Of a DNA stretch of 64,000 nt, positions 9,778-25,989 are shown piece by piece. Made by a program: the position numbers and the translations under genes. The stretch lies in contig JAHRBC010000002.1 of NCBI GenBank assembly GCA_022702545.1, positions 62,001 through 126,000 on the forward strand. Direction: 5' to 3'. Source of the stretch: Phycomyces nitens. Taxonomy: Eukaryota; Mucoromycota; Mucoromycetes; Mucorales; Phycomycetaceae. The notes beneath the pieces are model-generated. The model saw only the letters and a list, made by a program, of their open reading frames with translations, had not been told where the DNA came from and did not search any database. How positions within the stretch are numbered: the first letter of the stretch is position 1; each line of letters opens with the position of its first letter.

Positions 9778-11926
9778 AATCCTCTTTGGTGATACCCATA
9801 GATTATTGCCATTTGATATGTAAGCAAACCTAAATGTTTATTTCTTAGATTACAATTGTGATACTTGATTTGGGTGGTCATTATTGGGATTTCTAAGATT
9901 ATAACAAATTCCATGAAAATTCCAAGAATTACTAATACACCCAAAATGGTAGTTGACCCTTCTTTTTATTTCTCCTTTATGACATAATCTCTTATGCTAT
10001 ATTAGGCATAACAACAATTGTCCGACAGTATAATGTACAAACCCAGGAACTTGGGCCTTGGTAGATGTAACCTATTGTTTAAAAATACATATAGAAAGGT
10101 AATCTCTCCAATTTTTTATTAATCCCAAATAAGTATCTGATAAAGGATATACAACCGCTCAATTGACTGGTACCAAGGATAACTAGATATATTTCAATAA
10201 CCACAAATTATCGTAGAATCATTCATTCAATTTCAATTTCAATTAAGTTTGACTTATTTTCTTGAAATACAGTCAAAGAGTATCAAAGTACTTATTGTCC
10301 GTCTCCACTCAAACATCAAATATTAGACTTTGAATGAACCAGAGAAATAGGAGAAGCAAATTTTGTATTTTTATTTAAATTTTTTAGAAAAACAAAGAGA
10401 ATTCCTGATTTATATAGGTACTCTATAGTAGTGTCGAAGAACTGTAATTCTTTTGAATAAACTGGATTTGTTTTATCCAATCTCATAATTGAAAAAATAA
10501 ATTACGTTGATGAAGCATGCGTTTAACGGGCATGATGTTAAAAGACACCTTTTGTCGACTAGCTTACAAGGGTAATAATATTTACCACTGGGATTCTTTG
10601 CTGAATTGATAAAGAGAATTCCTACAGGTAAACCGGAACTGGCAATTTGCGAGGACATGAAAGCCGACATATGTAACCAATATGAGATTGTGAATGAGTT
10701 GGATGCTATAAGTATTCAGGGCATTTGTGAAAGAGAGAATTGAGTGATCGAGGTATTACCCACAGATGGCCTCAAAGGGTACAAAAAGCTAATACCGAGC
10801 CCAAGTCGGAATTTGGATACGCCTGAACTTGGATAGCCTTGATAATATATCTATCTTTTCAACATCTTTTAGGTGAAAGTGGATAAAGAATAAGTGTCTT
10901 GTCATGTATTCAGATAAGAGCAAATACAAGATTTCATTTCGAAAGATCTAATGGTCTAAGAGATGGGACCATACCCAAGAAAATATAATTTTTTTAGAGA
11001 GAGTGGTTAAAGATATCATGATTAAAGGTGTGTGAAGAAGAGAATGTGAGGCTAGTATAACTTTACATTTGATTTCTTTGTTTGGTTGAAAGGCCAAATT
11101 GTTTAAGACAAGTGAACAGGATCCTTATATATTTGTGATATTGGATAGAGTTTGGCCGAGCATGTCGATCAAAGACCTTTGTGCAATATGATTTGAGGAT
11201 GTTAGGAATTTAACAAAAAGTGTGCATGTAGATGAATGCTGATGAGATATTTCACCGAGATTTTACCCAGGAATACATCGTTTTATAAGATCTCTATAAG
11301 AGAACGTTGTTGTCGTAATTAACAGACTCGATTGCTTGACATATTTGATAATTATCTTGTAAAGATAATGGTAGGGTCATCAGCCAAGTCTCTATCTTTA
11401 TATTGGCATTCAAGACTCTGAATATGTCTGGTCTCTACAGTAGTTTATTCAATGGGAGTTGAATGTTAGGAGACGCCAAGTAAATGTCACCCAGTGATAG
11501 AGCTAGTGGCGGCGATATACTCATCTTGAGTAGTATTTGATACCAAAGTGGACTGGGTTAACTTGAGGAATTGATAGTGCCTTTAACGTCTTCCTCTATA
11601 TCTTGTAGACACATTTGGTCAAGAGCTTTTCTGGCAGGTTTAGGTACTAGAAAGTGTTTATCTATTACTACAGATAGATAGAGAAATGATATATATTTGG
11701 TATTTATCCCCAACGATTCCAATTTATTTATGAGTTGTCATGTGTAAGCGTAATTGCCGATATTAATCCCTAATTATGATACAATAGTTTGTGTAGGCAC
11801 TGCCTCTCATGTTCAATCGGCAAATACATCCAAAGACTAGATGTCTTGCTTTGTTAAGTAACCATGGAAGGATAGATAAACAAATTTCTATTGTACTGAA
11901 CTGGCAGCTCTAATCTTTCCTCTAGA
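9778..11926. other. AT-rich spacer with possible transposase decay
   Basis: No intact gene on either strand. Around 10870-10960 the plus strand reads WIKNKCLVMYSDKSKYK, which resembles the WSDESxF block of Tc1-like transposases, but stops follow at once. From about 11500 to 11926 the minus strand may continue the transposase relic that lies right of the fold-back element. Both readings are weak. Confidence 0.3.
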
Positions 11927-11928
11927 TA

Positions 11929-12586
11929 CAGACTCCTTTCCATAGTAACGAGTCAATTCAATATTCCCCCCAAAAAAATAACTTCTTTAACTCTCGTTCT
12001 ATTATACTCACTTTTTTAATAGATAATGTCTATAAATATAAGGGTAGATACATACAACATTCAATAATAAAATAGTATCTACTAAAAAAAAAGCTTGGTA
12101 TTTTGTACCGCCATCATCTGCCTTGTTTTAGCCTATATAATTTACCATTGACACGCAATGTCTTTCCCATAATTTAATTGATATTTTGAACCAATGTCAT
12201 GGCAACCAAATGGATCAGATCTCGAACTTATTTATTTGTGGGTTTATATTGGGCGCAAGTTAAGGACAAGAGTACGAGATCCAAGAGATATTAAGGAGCT
12301 GTATTATGTAATCCATGAAGAGTAGAATAAAATACAAGTTAAAGTATGAAAAAGGCATTGCATGTCAATGGTAAATCATATAGGCTAAAACAAGGCAGAT
12401 GATGGCTGGACAAAATACCAAGTTTTTTCTTAGTAGATACTATTTTATTATTGAATGTTGTATGTATCTACCCTTATATTTATAGACATTATTTATTAAA
12501 AAAAGTGAGTATAATAGAACGAGAGAGTTAAATAAGTTGTTTATTTTGGGGGAATATTGAATTGACTCGTTACTATGGAAAGTCTA
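11929..12586. mobile_element. Fold-back (palindromic) derivative of the Tc1 element
   Basis: The left arm (about 11929-12195) and the right arm (about 12320-12586) are inverted copies of each other with only scattered differences, around a short asymmetric centre. Both arms correspond to the same end of the Tc1 element at 6873-8214: terminal repeat, 3' UTR and transposase C-terminus. TA flanks both sides (11927-11928 and 12587-12588). The centre and right arm keep a plus-strand remnant of the transposase tail (LWVYIGRKLRTRVRD, VIHEE). A palindrome of one transposon end is how fold-back elements and some MITEs are thought to start. Confidence 0.8.
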
Positions 12587-12588
12587 TA

Positions 12589-12870
12589 AGTTATGAACAG
12601 TGCTGTGCGAGACCTTGAGATTAGTGATTTGTTTCAATAAATGAGCAGTGACTTGAACTATAGTAGCAGAGGTACTAGTATCAGTGTAGTTGACAATAGT
12701 CGCATTATGCTCTCTAGTCAAGATACACTTGTTACTTCCTTTTTTTTCACAATCCTTAAAAATTCCATCAGGACAAGTATTGTATTGCCTGACCCATCGC
12801 TGAGCAGTTTGAACATGAATGTCAACTGTTTCGCTGCAGCTGACGCACTCTTACATTTTTCAATCAAAAG
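12589..12870 (-). pseudogene. N-terminal fragment of an IS630/Tc1-like transposase
   Basis: On the minus strand, one open frame reads VQTAQRWVRQYN, then CEKKGSNKCILTREHN, then VSHSTVHNL up to the border of the fold-back element. This resembles the helix-turn-helix start of a DDE transposase family that is abundant in Mucoromycota (QTAQRWVKxY, VSHSTVYNF). Upstream the frame has many stops, and the catalytic part should lie left of 11927 but is badly decayed. The fold-back element therefore inserted into an older transposon. Confidence 0.5.
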
Positions 12871-13306
12871 ATTAGAAAATCTGACTTTATCCTATGATAT
12901 ATCAAGCATGATGCCGCTTTATATTTGCTTCCTTTATAGAGGTGTCTTTCTCTTTTGACTTTTATACCAGCATTGGACAATTCTCAAAAGATTCACTAGA
13001 AGCTGAATGTTCAAGTATTTAGAATGACTGGCAATCGTCTCAACCACAAATTCATTATGATGAGGTAATGGGCTCAGGACTACCATTCAAGCCAACTACG
13101 TTTCCACACCCATCTTTATACAAGAATATTGTGCTCATGTTAATTTGTAAAGATTAAAAAAGAAAAGAAAAAGAAAGCGCCTGCGATTTATATTTATATT
13201 TATATTTATATGTATTTTTCTATGTCAAACCCTTTGAGAAATTAAATTTAATTGGCTGTGACATTGCTTGTTGGATTTACTTTGTAGTAAACTTCTTTTC
13301 ATATAT
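12871..13306. other. Spacer left of the CENP-L-like gene
   Basis: AT-rich, with a TTTATA repeat near 13190-13210. No gene is supported. Confidence 0.5.
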
Positions 13307-14554
13307 TCATCGTATCTCGGCCAGGTCAGTCAGACGACGAATGATCTCAATAATCTGTCTTCTCTCGGCATTAGGAACAAGCTATAAAAAGAAGACTGGT
13401 CAGATAATGTCGAGTCTACATTGATCTACCTTGAGTTTGCCATCATTGGTCAAATAGGCAACATGTGTACCGAGTCTCACTAGGTTCAAGGCCTGGATAT
13501 CTAGCCTCATGGTGTGTAAGATATGGCCTTTGATTGCCTCCATCATTGTCACTCGGCTCGCAAGTGCCCTAAAGAAAAAAAACTTAATGTCCATCCTTGT
13601 TCTCAATTGACCTACACTCTCAATATATGCCGGAGATCACTCGGTTCTAGGGTAATGGTAATTGACGTTAAATGAAACACCCCAGGTAGCCCATAGACCA
13701 GCTCAAGGGGTTTGGGGTTGTTGGAGCGTGTCCCAACCACTAAATAAAGTCAACAAGAGATCATTGCATTCCTTCTCCTTACCCTCAACCCTTTCTTCTG
13801 GAGGGGCTGGTCTGTTGAGGAGTGAGAGTGTCCAGTGGTTGATGAATGCCTCGAGGTCTTTATTGGCCACATTAAAGGGGCTGATTACACAGTCATGTAC
13901 GCTCTCTAGCCACTTTACCATCATCTCTCCAATTCCACTCGTTGCCTTTACTAGCAGTAATGGAAAAGAGGTCAAGCCCTCTAAGAGAATGTCAGCCTAG
14001 TCTTTGGGTGCCAATAACGTACCTGCCACAGGAGGCTCTTCTCGATGGGGTGGAAAGAAGATTACTTGATGGACGGGCTGGATATTCTTGTCTAAACATG
14101 ATTTTTAATATTTCTCTTGGGGTCTAATTTGGCTTACCATAGGAGACCAGCTCAACCTTGAGTTCAATGGGTTCTCTGTGACCATCTAAATATAATTCAG
14201 TCGATTGTCTAGAGTGGATATTCTTACCACTTGGCCAGTCTGGAATCAAGAGTTGTCGATAGGAAACCGACTGAATAAGGCCCTTGTAGGTAGTGATATT
14301 TGAGTTTGTCATGCTCGGAATGTCCATTCCAGTCTGGTCTCCAGGATCGAACCATAGACGAGATGCCAGGGTTTGCAACAGAGATTTCTCTAGTCGCTTT
14401 TGTTTACGTCTATTGGTCGTATAGTTGCATAGTGGAGTCGATCGATAGAGTTTAAAGGTCTTGTTGACAAGGCCCACTGATTGAGAATAAGCTTGGTGCC
14501 GATCGATGAATACAACGCCATTTTACCCAAGTCTGCCTTTTCTTCATTGTTCAT
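13307..14554 (-). CDS. CENP-L-like inner kinetochore protein
   Basis: Seven exons (14554-14527, 14476-14138, 14091-14023, 13980-13783, 13739-13616, 13568-13430, 13381-13307) join in phase to 323 codons, close to vertebrate CENP-L. Features that fit CENP-L: KTFKLYRSTPL near residue 16, a middle block FPLLLVKATSG then WLESVHDCVISPFN (family: LPLLLVKGT, WLxxxFDCCISPL), IELKVEL, and a C-terminal half ending in LTNDGKLK and IIRRLTDLAEIR (family: DGKIK, LLTELA). CENP-L (Iml3/Fta1 in yeasts) pairs with CENP-N in the constitutive centromere network. The start is the first Met in the exon-1 frame; an upstream TTG is not used. Introns are short (42-52 bases, one of 47), with one longer. It is transcribed away from the SigF-like gene. 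The identification rests on remembered family motifs and is good but not certain. Confidence 0.65.
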
Positions 14555-14728
14555 TCTAAAGGGCTCAACAAATAATAGAGGCGTCACACGTGCCAAGTCA
14601 TTTTATAAATATTTATATTGATGATATATATAATTTATATATTACCCCACATAATCCCATCTTTCTGTTTAATATCTTTTCACCATAAATGTACATGCAC
14701 ACAGCCAACATAATTATAATAAATGTAT

Positions 14729-14774
<46 letters not shown>

Positions 14775-14898
14775 CTTTTACTATCTCTCTCTCTCCTCCT
14801 CCTCCTCCTTCTTCTTCTTCTCCTTTTTTCTTGTAATTAATATCAATTAATAAAAAAACATAAAACGAATCCCATTCTCTTTTTAACGTCTGCTAATC
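14555..14898. promoter_or_regulatory. Divergent promoter region with (TA)n and CT-rich tracts
   Basis: This 344-base spacer separates two divergent genes. It contains a long TA dinucleotide run (about 14731-14770) followed by a CTCTCTC/CTCCTC pyrimidine tract on the plus strand, just upstream of the ATG at 14899. Both are typical low-complexity promoter sequence. No factor site is recognised. Confidence 0.45.
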
Positions 14899-15713
14899 AT
14901 GGATCTAGAGTATGAATCAAAGGCTGATCCATGCGATCAACTCATCAATCGTAAATATCTTTATTCATCCTGATCATCAGCTGACAGTAGTTTTAGGTGT
15001 CGTAAAGGATCTGTTTTCCTTTAGCAACACTCGACAGAAACGTATCCTGGACTATTACTACTTTCCAGAAGCAGACTTTGTCTCGCCTCTCTTGACCACC
15101 AAAGGCGTATTCAACATTCGACAGTATGTAACCCCCCCCCCCCCCCCTCTTGTGGGCATGCAGAGATCTAACCATAGTCCTAGTGTTCTATTGCTCTGGA
15201 AGACGCTCAACAAGCGAGAACCAACCGTCAAAAATGTCTGTTTTAATGGCCAGACTTGTGTTGTGTACTTGACACAACATCTATCTCCCCGCCTAGTGCC
15301 ATTTATATCCCTAGATCTTCAAGTGATGGTCACCTTGTCCTTCAAAGAAACCGAGGTCGACAGTGGTCTATTGAAAATCGAGCGCCATGAAGAGAGCTGG
15401 ACTGTAGAAGGTAAGAGTTGATAATCTATAGGAGATACTGACATGTTCTCTAGGCCTCTTTTCATCTGTTCCTCTTTTGTCCTTTTGGTATGACCGCGTC
15501 CTACGGGTCATGATGGGCAAATTCATGAGCACGACCGGAGAGATTCTTCATCTGGCAACCGAGACTGCTCAAGTTATGGCCCAGAGAAGCCAAGAAATAG
15601 AACTGAATGGCAGGCAACTTGCAAATGCCAGTGCCGCACAGCGATCTAGACTGAGGAAAGCCATGAAAAGTGATCTTGGGTGCACAAAGGAAGGCACAAA
15701 ATCAGAAGACTAA
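14899..15713 (+). CDS. SigF-like NTF2-like domain protein
   Basis: Exons 14899-14950, 14988-15127, 15164-15410 and 15454-15713 join to 232 codons. The start MDLEYESKADPCDQL is chosen because a 37-base intron then restores LVLGVVKDLFSF. A start at 14912 in another frame is possible but less family-like. The order YYFPEADFVSPL, then VCFNGQTCVVYLTQHLSPR, then LSFKE, LLKIERHEESW and SFWYDRVLRVMMGKFMS fits fungal proteins annotated as SigF-like NTF2-like: a cone-shaped NTF2 fold followed by a C-terminal hydrophobic/amphipathic segment, often membrane-linked. The biochemical role is unknown. The second intron (36 bases) contains a run of about 16 C and is a multiple of three without a stop, so it could also be read through. 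Confidence 0.6.
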
Positions 15714-15716
15714 ACC

Positions 15717-16401
15717 CACAATATTTATCTCTCTTGGGTGTGATCATTAGAGTGGACCACTTGCAAGGAGACATTGTTTATCTCCATATATTCTCCCTAT
15801 AAACTTCCTAGAGTGCTGGTGTCACTCTTTAACCAACAATCTATATGCTATTCAATTCAATTCTATTCGATTCAATTCAATTGGGATGACCCAGCACGTG
15901 TTGTTTGATGATTATTGTCGTCTACAAGAACACGCAAAGAGTCTCTCAAAATAGCCTTGGTTTTTTTTAGTTTTATTTGGGAAATGCACTGTCAGGTATA
16001 TAAACATGCGTATTACCGCACTTGGACATCACTATATAAATAAATTATAGAATACAATGATAGATCGGCAGAATCAATGGCAGCCGTACATGCTAATTCA
16101 GTCGAGACCTTTGGCATGTTTGGAGTGATATTGTAATATGTTGTATTTTTGGATGCCAGGGGGGGCACCCACCCACCCACAAGAATCATAATAAATCAGC
16201 AAGGATTGCCCATTTTTTGCCATTAAAGGTTTATAAACCCTACACATTTTGATGGCTCGGCTGCACAATCATCAAAAAATGGACGAATTGCTGGTTTGTT
16301 GCAAAAAACTTCTTTTTCAATGTTGTGCACATTATAAAATGTGTCCAAGACGACTGGACTTTATATATATTACTCTAATATTCTAAACAACAATCATTCT
16401 A
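15717..16401. other. Convergent intergenic region
   Basis: Lies between two 3' ends. It contains short TTCAA repeats near 15850-15880 and a G-run next to CCCACCCACC near 16160. No gene or stable RNA is seen. Confidence 0.5.
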
Positions 16402-21348
<4,947 letters not shown>

Positions 21349-21431
21349 AATTAATGGAATTTGTGTATAAGAAGTGGATAGGAAAATAAATCAAAGCCCG
21401 GCTTTTGATAGTAGCAAAAATGGATTCAGAG

Positions 21432-21438
21432 TGAGTCA
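21432..21438. promoter_or_regulatory. Gcn4/CpcA-type box upstream of ARO1
   Basis: TGAGTCA, 84 bases upstream of the ARO1 ATG. This is the core site of the bZIP activator Gcn4/CpcA, which controls amino-acid biosynthesis genes in fungi. The site is seen; its use is inferred. Confidence 0.5.
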
Positions 21439-21716
21439 AGAAGAAAAGGCGTCACATAGGAGGGGGATATTTTATATTGAAGATCAGCCTTGCCAATCAT
21501 ATGAGCGTCTGCGAGAAGATCTGTTAATTGTGTTGAATCTCATCAAGGTTCTACTGGTGATTATTATAAAAAGGGGGGATGGATTATTGCAGTCAAAAAG
21601 ACAACCCGTAAACCTTGATAGCCACGGGTCTAAAACATGATATTACTAGTATTTTAATGTATAGATATATTTAATATGCATTTAATTAATATGGCTATTG
21701 GGAATCCTTAAAAGCA

Positions 21717-21800
21717 TATATATATATTTATATATTTATATATTTATATATTTATATATTTATATATTTATATATTTATATATTTATATATATTATTTAT
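21717..21800. repeat. Tandem TATATATTTA repeat
   Basis: A 10-base AT unit is repeated about eight times. It is low-complexity DNA in the spacer between ARO1 and the SF3B4 gene (21349-22194), which otherwise shows only promoter sequence. Confidence 0.85.
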
Positions 21801-22194
21801 ATGTTGGCTCAAAAAAAAAACACACAGGCTGTATTTCTTGCATTTCCAAAGTCCCTGTTTCTATATGGATTTTGCAAGGCCCTTTTTTTCATTATAGACT
21901 ATAGACTATAGACCATAGACTGTAGATAATGATATTCGGTATGAATGTAGTTTCTCTGTAAACACTGTTTCTATATTATCCAACCTAGACACATTTTGAA
22001 CTTTTGATGATCTTTGGAACTATAACCCTTTTTGCAGCCAAAGCTTGGGTAATAAACATTGACCAGAATCGTTTGGACCTGTCAAAAAATAAATGAATAA
22101 TGAACCTCATCTTCAAGCAAGTCACAAGTGACGTTGACTTGTGCAAGACCACACTTATCCCAAAACGAAAAAAAGTGATCTCAGGTTCATCACA

Positions 22195-23235
22195 ATGGCA
22201 CACCAACAGATCGAACGCAACCAGGAAGCCACTGTGTATGTAGGAAATCTCGATGAACGATGCAGCGATTCTCTTGTATGGGAACTGATGCTCCAGGCAG
22301 GACCTGTGGGTAAGGTTCTATATATATATATATATATGTTTTTGTGCATTAGATTATATAGATGAACCGACCGAGTAATCAAATAAAGCATAATTGTACT
22401 AAAATAATCCAGTAAATGTCCATTTACCAAAGGACCGAGTAACACAATCTCATCAGGGCTATGGGTTCTGTGAGTTTTTGACCGAAGAGGATGCAGACTA
22501 TGCAATCAAAATCATGAACCAGATCAGACTCTATGGCAAACCTATCCGCGTCAATAAGGCAAGAATAGAAACCAATATGGTCAAGATGCGATTCTAACCC
22601 CCTCCTCCTCTTCCTCCTCTTCCTCCTCCTCCTCCAACCCAAACCAGGCAACATCGGATAAGAAAAACCTCGACGTTGGAGCGACTCTGTTCATTGGTAA
22701 CCTGGATCCCGATATCGACGAGAAGCTTCTCTATGACACATTTAGCGCATTTGGCATCATTGTCCAGACGCCAAAGATTGCTCGCGACCCAGAGACAGGC
22801 AATTTCAAGGGGTTTGGCTTTGTCAGCTTTGATAACTTTGAGTCTGCGGATGCGGCAATCGATGCGATGGACAACCAATATTTGATGAACAAACAGGTTT
22901 CGGTTTCGTATGCATTCAAGAAGGATGGGCGTGGAGAACGTCATGGATCAGCAGCCGAACGCCTGTTGGCAGCCGAGGGTCGCAAGAATGTCCAGCTGCC
23001 AAACAGACTATTTGCCAACGGAACGGCCGCTGTTCCTGGTGCACCGCCTCTTCAACAGCACCAGCAAATGCAGCCAATGCAACAAATGCAGCAACAACCA
23101 GGGTTTGCACCAGGCCAGCCAATGATGGCCTATCCACAAACACCTGGCTTCAGACCCCCTCCACCCCCTCCCATGCCAGCTTATGGACGACCACCGGCAA
23201 TGGGCTATCCCGGACAGCCCCAGTTTGGCTGGTAG
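22195..23235 (+). CDS. HSH49: Splicing factor 3b subunit 4 (SF3B4/Hsh49)
   Basis: Exons 22195-22309, 22413-22558 and 22648-23235 give 282 residues. There are two RNA-recognition motifs. RRM1 is at about 14-88 with RNP2 VYVGNLD and RNP1-like GYGFCEF. RRM2 is at about 101-180 with LFIGNLDP and KGFGFVSF. The family linker NLDVGA and the end [20 protein letters not shown] precede a Pro/Gln/Met-rich tail ([14 protein letters not shown]), as in animal SF3B4 but shorter. The protein contacts pre-mRNA upstream of the branch site and binds SF3B2 (Cus1) within the U2 snRNP in the nucleus. Intron 2 has a GC donor (AAG then GCAAGA), required because the unspliced frame stops and family alignment is exact across the junction. 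Confidence 0.95.
22559..22647 (+). other. GC-AG intron in SF3B4
   Basis: Donor AAG/GCAAGA, acceptor ACCAG/GCA. A long CTCCTC pyrimidine tract precedes the acceptor. Removing it joins VNK to ATSDKKN in phase, as in the family. Confidence 0.8.
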
Positions 23236-23451
23236 CTTAGTTAGTTATTCGGTTGTTAGTTGGGCGAAACGTGTGTGACTGGTGCATTTATAAAAAGCTA
23301 ACTCTGGCCAAAAAAATACCGCCTTTCTCTTTCAACTTCCCCCTAATCACCCACACCTTTTTTTTTGTTGTTGTCTTGTGTGCGTGTGTGTGTGTGCCTG
23401 TGCGTGTGCTATTGTGCTTACAATTCAACTCAAAAGACCTCCCCCTCCCTC

Positions 23452-25802
23452 ATGGAACGACCCACCATCAAGGGATACCCCTCACCACCATCGACCATCA
23501 CCCGAAAAGACATGATGAATCCCACACCCCGAAAAACACCAGCAAAACCGGCTGGCAAGGCAGCCGATGGTGCAGGCTCAGTGCCCGAGTTTATCCAGAA
23601 ACTGTTTCGGTAATCCAATCTTGTTAATATGTCATCCAATCTCATGTGAATCATTAGAATGCTGGAGAACAAGGCTTTTCGAAACACTTTTTGCTGGGGC
23701 CCCAACGGCAAGACATTTATCGTCAAGGATACCAACGAATTCTCAAAAACAATCCTCCCAAAGCACTTTAAACACTGCAACTTTGCTAGCTTTGTCCGCC
23801 AGCTGAATAAATATGACTTTCACAAGGTCCGTAATGCTGAGGATGCTCCAAAATCATACGGAGACCAGGCAAGTGAGATAAATTATCCTATTGTTATACT
23901 TTTTTAACTAAACAAAAAAAGAGAATGTCTTTTTAAAAAAATAAAAAGGCGTGGGAGTTTGTCCACCCAAAGTTCATCAGAGACCGTAAGGATCTATTGG
24001 AGGAAATTCGACGAAAGACGCCTGGAAAACAAAAGAAGGACGAGACCATAGAGTCAGACACCAGCTCTAGCCGTACATTGGTACCTGACCAAACTCAACC
24101 TCAACCTCAACCTCAACCTCAGCAGCACGTTCAGCCTCCTCCCCCATCGCCTCCTCCACCTCTGCAACAATCACCAAATTCTGCCGTGACAGACTCCATC
24201 AAAGACGTCCGACATATCGTCGCAGGATTACAGTCTCAAATCGAGCAGTTGCAGCAATCACGCGCCGAATTGGAAAAGACGTTTGAGAAACGGACTCGTC
24301 TGGATGGAACGGTCTTGAATGAGCTGTTGGTATTCAACAAAAACATGGTAGCCAAAGATAATCTCATCAAGGACTTTTTACAACAATCAGCCCAACGAGA
24401 AAAAGGTAAAGTTTTGTACGCCTCCAATACAAGCACTGACCATCTTTATTTCAATTAGAGACGAACCCTTTGCGTGCAAATTCGAGCGATGGAACACATT
24501 CCTTGCTGACCTGCTACTCAGAGGCTGCGCGAATAAATGCAGAACAAATGCAACGCATTACCCAGAAATTACAGGCCTCCCAACCCTCGACGTGGACAGA
24601 CGACGACAAGAAGCCCATCAAACGCGAATGTTACCAGGACGACCAGCAACCTAGCAACAATAACACACAGCCAGATATCACTTGTACAAACACCCCTTCT
24701 AACAACAGTAGCACCAGTTCACCTCCAACCTGCTCAGCCACGGCAGCTTCAATGAATGCAGGGAGTCTGGTCGGATCGCCACTCAAGACAGCCGAGGGAG
24801 TGGCCTTTGTTACTCTTGGAAGGGTGTCACCCCATGTTGCCATTCGCGACAACAAACCTGCCATTGAACTCACAATACCAACCATGGACAATGCCAAAAA
24901 GGCAGCATTTAGCTGGACTGTCCCACCCCGCGTACTCTTGGTTGACGATGACTCGGTCTACCGTGATCTCAGTGGGAAACTATTGCAGGTGATCGGGTGT
25001 ACCATAGATCTGGCAAAGGATGGAGTAGAGGCCATCGGAAAGATGGGAGCAGAGAAATATGACCTTATTCTTATGGTAAGATTATGCAGTGCAGCTGAAT
25101 CCTACAGAATTCTTTTGTATATTTATGTGTGTACGCTTTTAGGATATAATGATGCCTAATCTCGATGGTATTTCGGCCACCCGCAACATTCGCCAATACG
25201 ATGCCTTGACACCAATCATCTCCATGACATCCAATTTTACTGAAAATGATATTATGCAATATATTGGCAGTGGAATGACAGACATCTTGCCCAAGCCATT
25301 CTCGAAACGAACGCTTTACAACATGCTTGAGAAGTATTGTGCTCATTTGAGAGCGATTCAACGTGGTCAGGGCAGTGCAGACCAGATCTCAGCTGTTCAG
25401 CGTGGGCTGGGTAACCTCGGTCTTCCTCTTCAATGCCTTGCCCCTAATGCAATGCAGCTAGAGACAAACTCTACACCGACCTCAAACAGCAATACAAATG
25501 GTCAATATAGTGAAACGTCCATTGCTTCCACATCGTCTTCGTCGTCTTCGTTTGTGTACCCCTATCCAACAACGATGGTTGGGTTCAATCATTCATCCTA
25601 CAGTGCCCCTGCAGGATCACCCACTACCTTTTGGGTCTCTCAGGACCAACCAGAAGTGCTTCCTCCCAACGACGCTACCATCCTAACTTCGGACGATGGT
25701 AAGCTTAGATGGGCTGCTGCTCCTCCCACTGCATTACCTCTCTATGAAAACGATCCAAATACCAAGCGAAGACGACTTGACCATGGCAAAGACCATAACT
25801 AA
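23452..25802 (+). CDS. SKN7: SKN7-type transcription factor/response regulator
   Basis: Exons 23452-23609, 23658-23868, 23949-24405, 24459-25075 and 25143-25802 give 700 residues. An HSF-type DNA-binding domain (about 40-145; FIQKLFRML, FRNTFCWGPNGKTF, LPKHFKHCNFASFVRQLN, WEFVHPKF) is followed by a PQ repeat and Pro-rich stretch near 180-215. A coiled coil comes next (about 225-300; LQSQIEQLQQSRAELEKTFE), then a receiver domain (about 470-590). The receiver has VDDDSVYR, phosphoacceptor Asp in LILMDIMMPNLDG, switch residue in ISMTSN, and Lys in LPKPFSK. The tail is Ser/Thr/Asn-rich. Skn7 is the nuclear output of the fungal His-Asp phosphorelay and responds to osmotic, oxidative and wall stress. 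The HSF plus receiver order separates it from plain heat-shock factors. Intron 2 has a GC donor. Confidence 0.95.
23869..23948 (+). other. GC-AG intron in SKN7
   Basis: Donor CAG/GCAAGT, acceptor AAAAG/GCG. Splicing joins SYGDQ to AWEFVHP inside the HSF domain. No GT donor nearby restores this frame. Confidence 0.8.
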
Positions 25803-25989
25803 AGCCTGCCATCCCTTATTCTGTGTATATAAATTCCCTTTCTTATTCTTCCTTGTCTTTGTCTCTACCCTCCTCTATCTTCATTACATACACAAGCGCA
25901 TATTCACTTTTTTTTTCTTCCTTTTATTCAATAAAGTAAATAACTCCCCCCCAAAAAAAACCACACACATACACACATACACACAAATT

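Noticed and set aside
10473..10670. Minus-strand open frame of 65 codons
   Set aside because: No motif, and surrounded by stop-rich sequence with hints of a decayed transposon on the other strand.
12641..12958. Plus-strand open frame of 105 codons
   Set aside because: The minus strand over the same bases shows a transposase N-terminus, so this is an antisense shadow.
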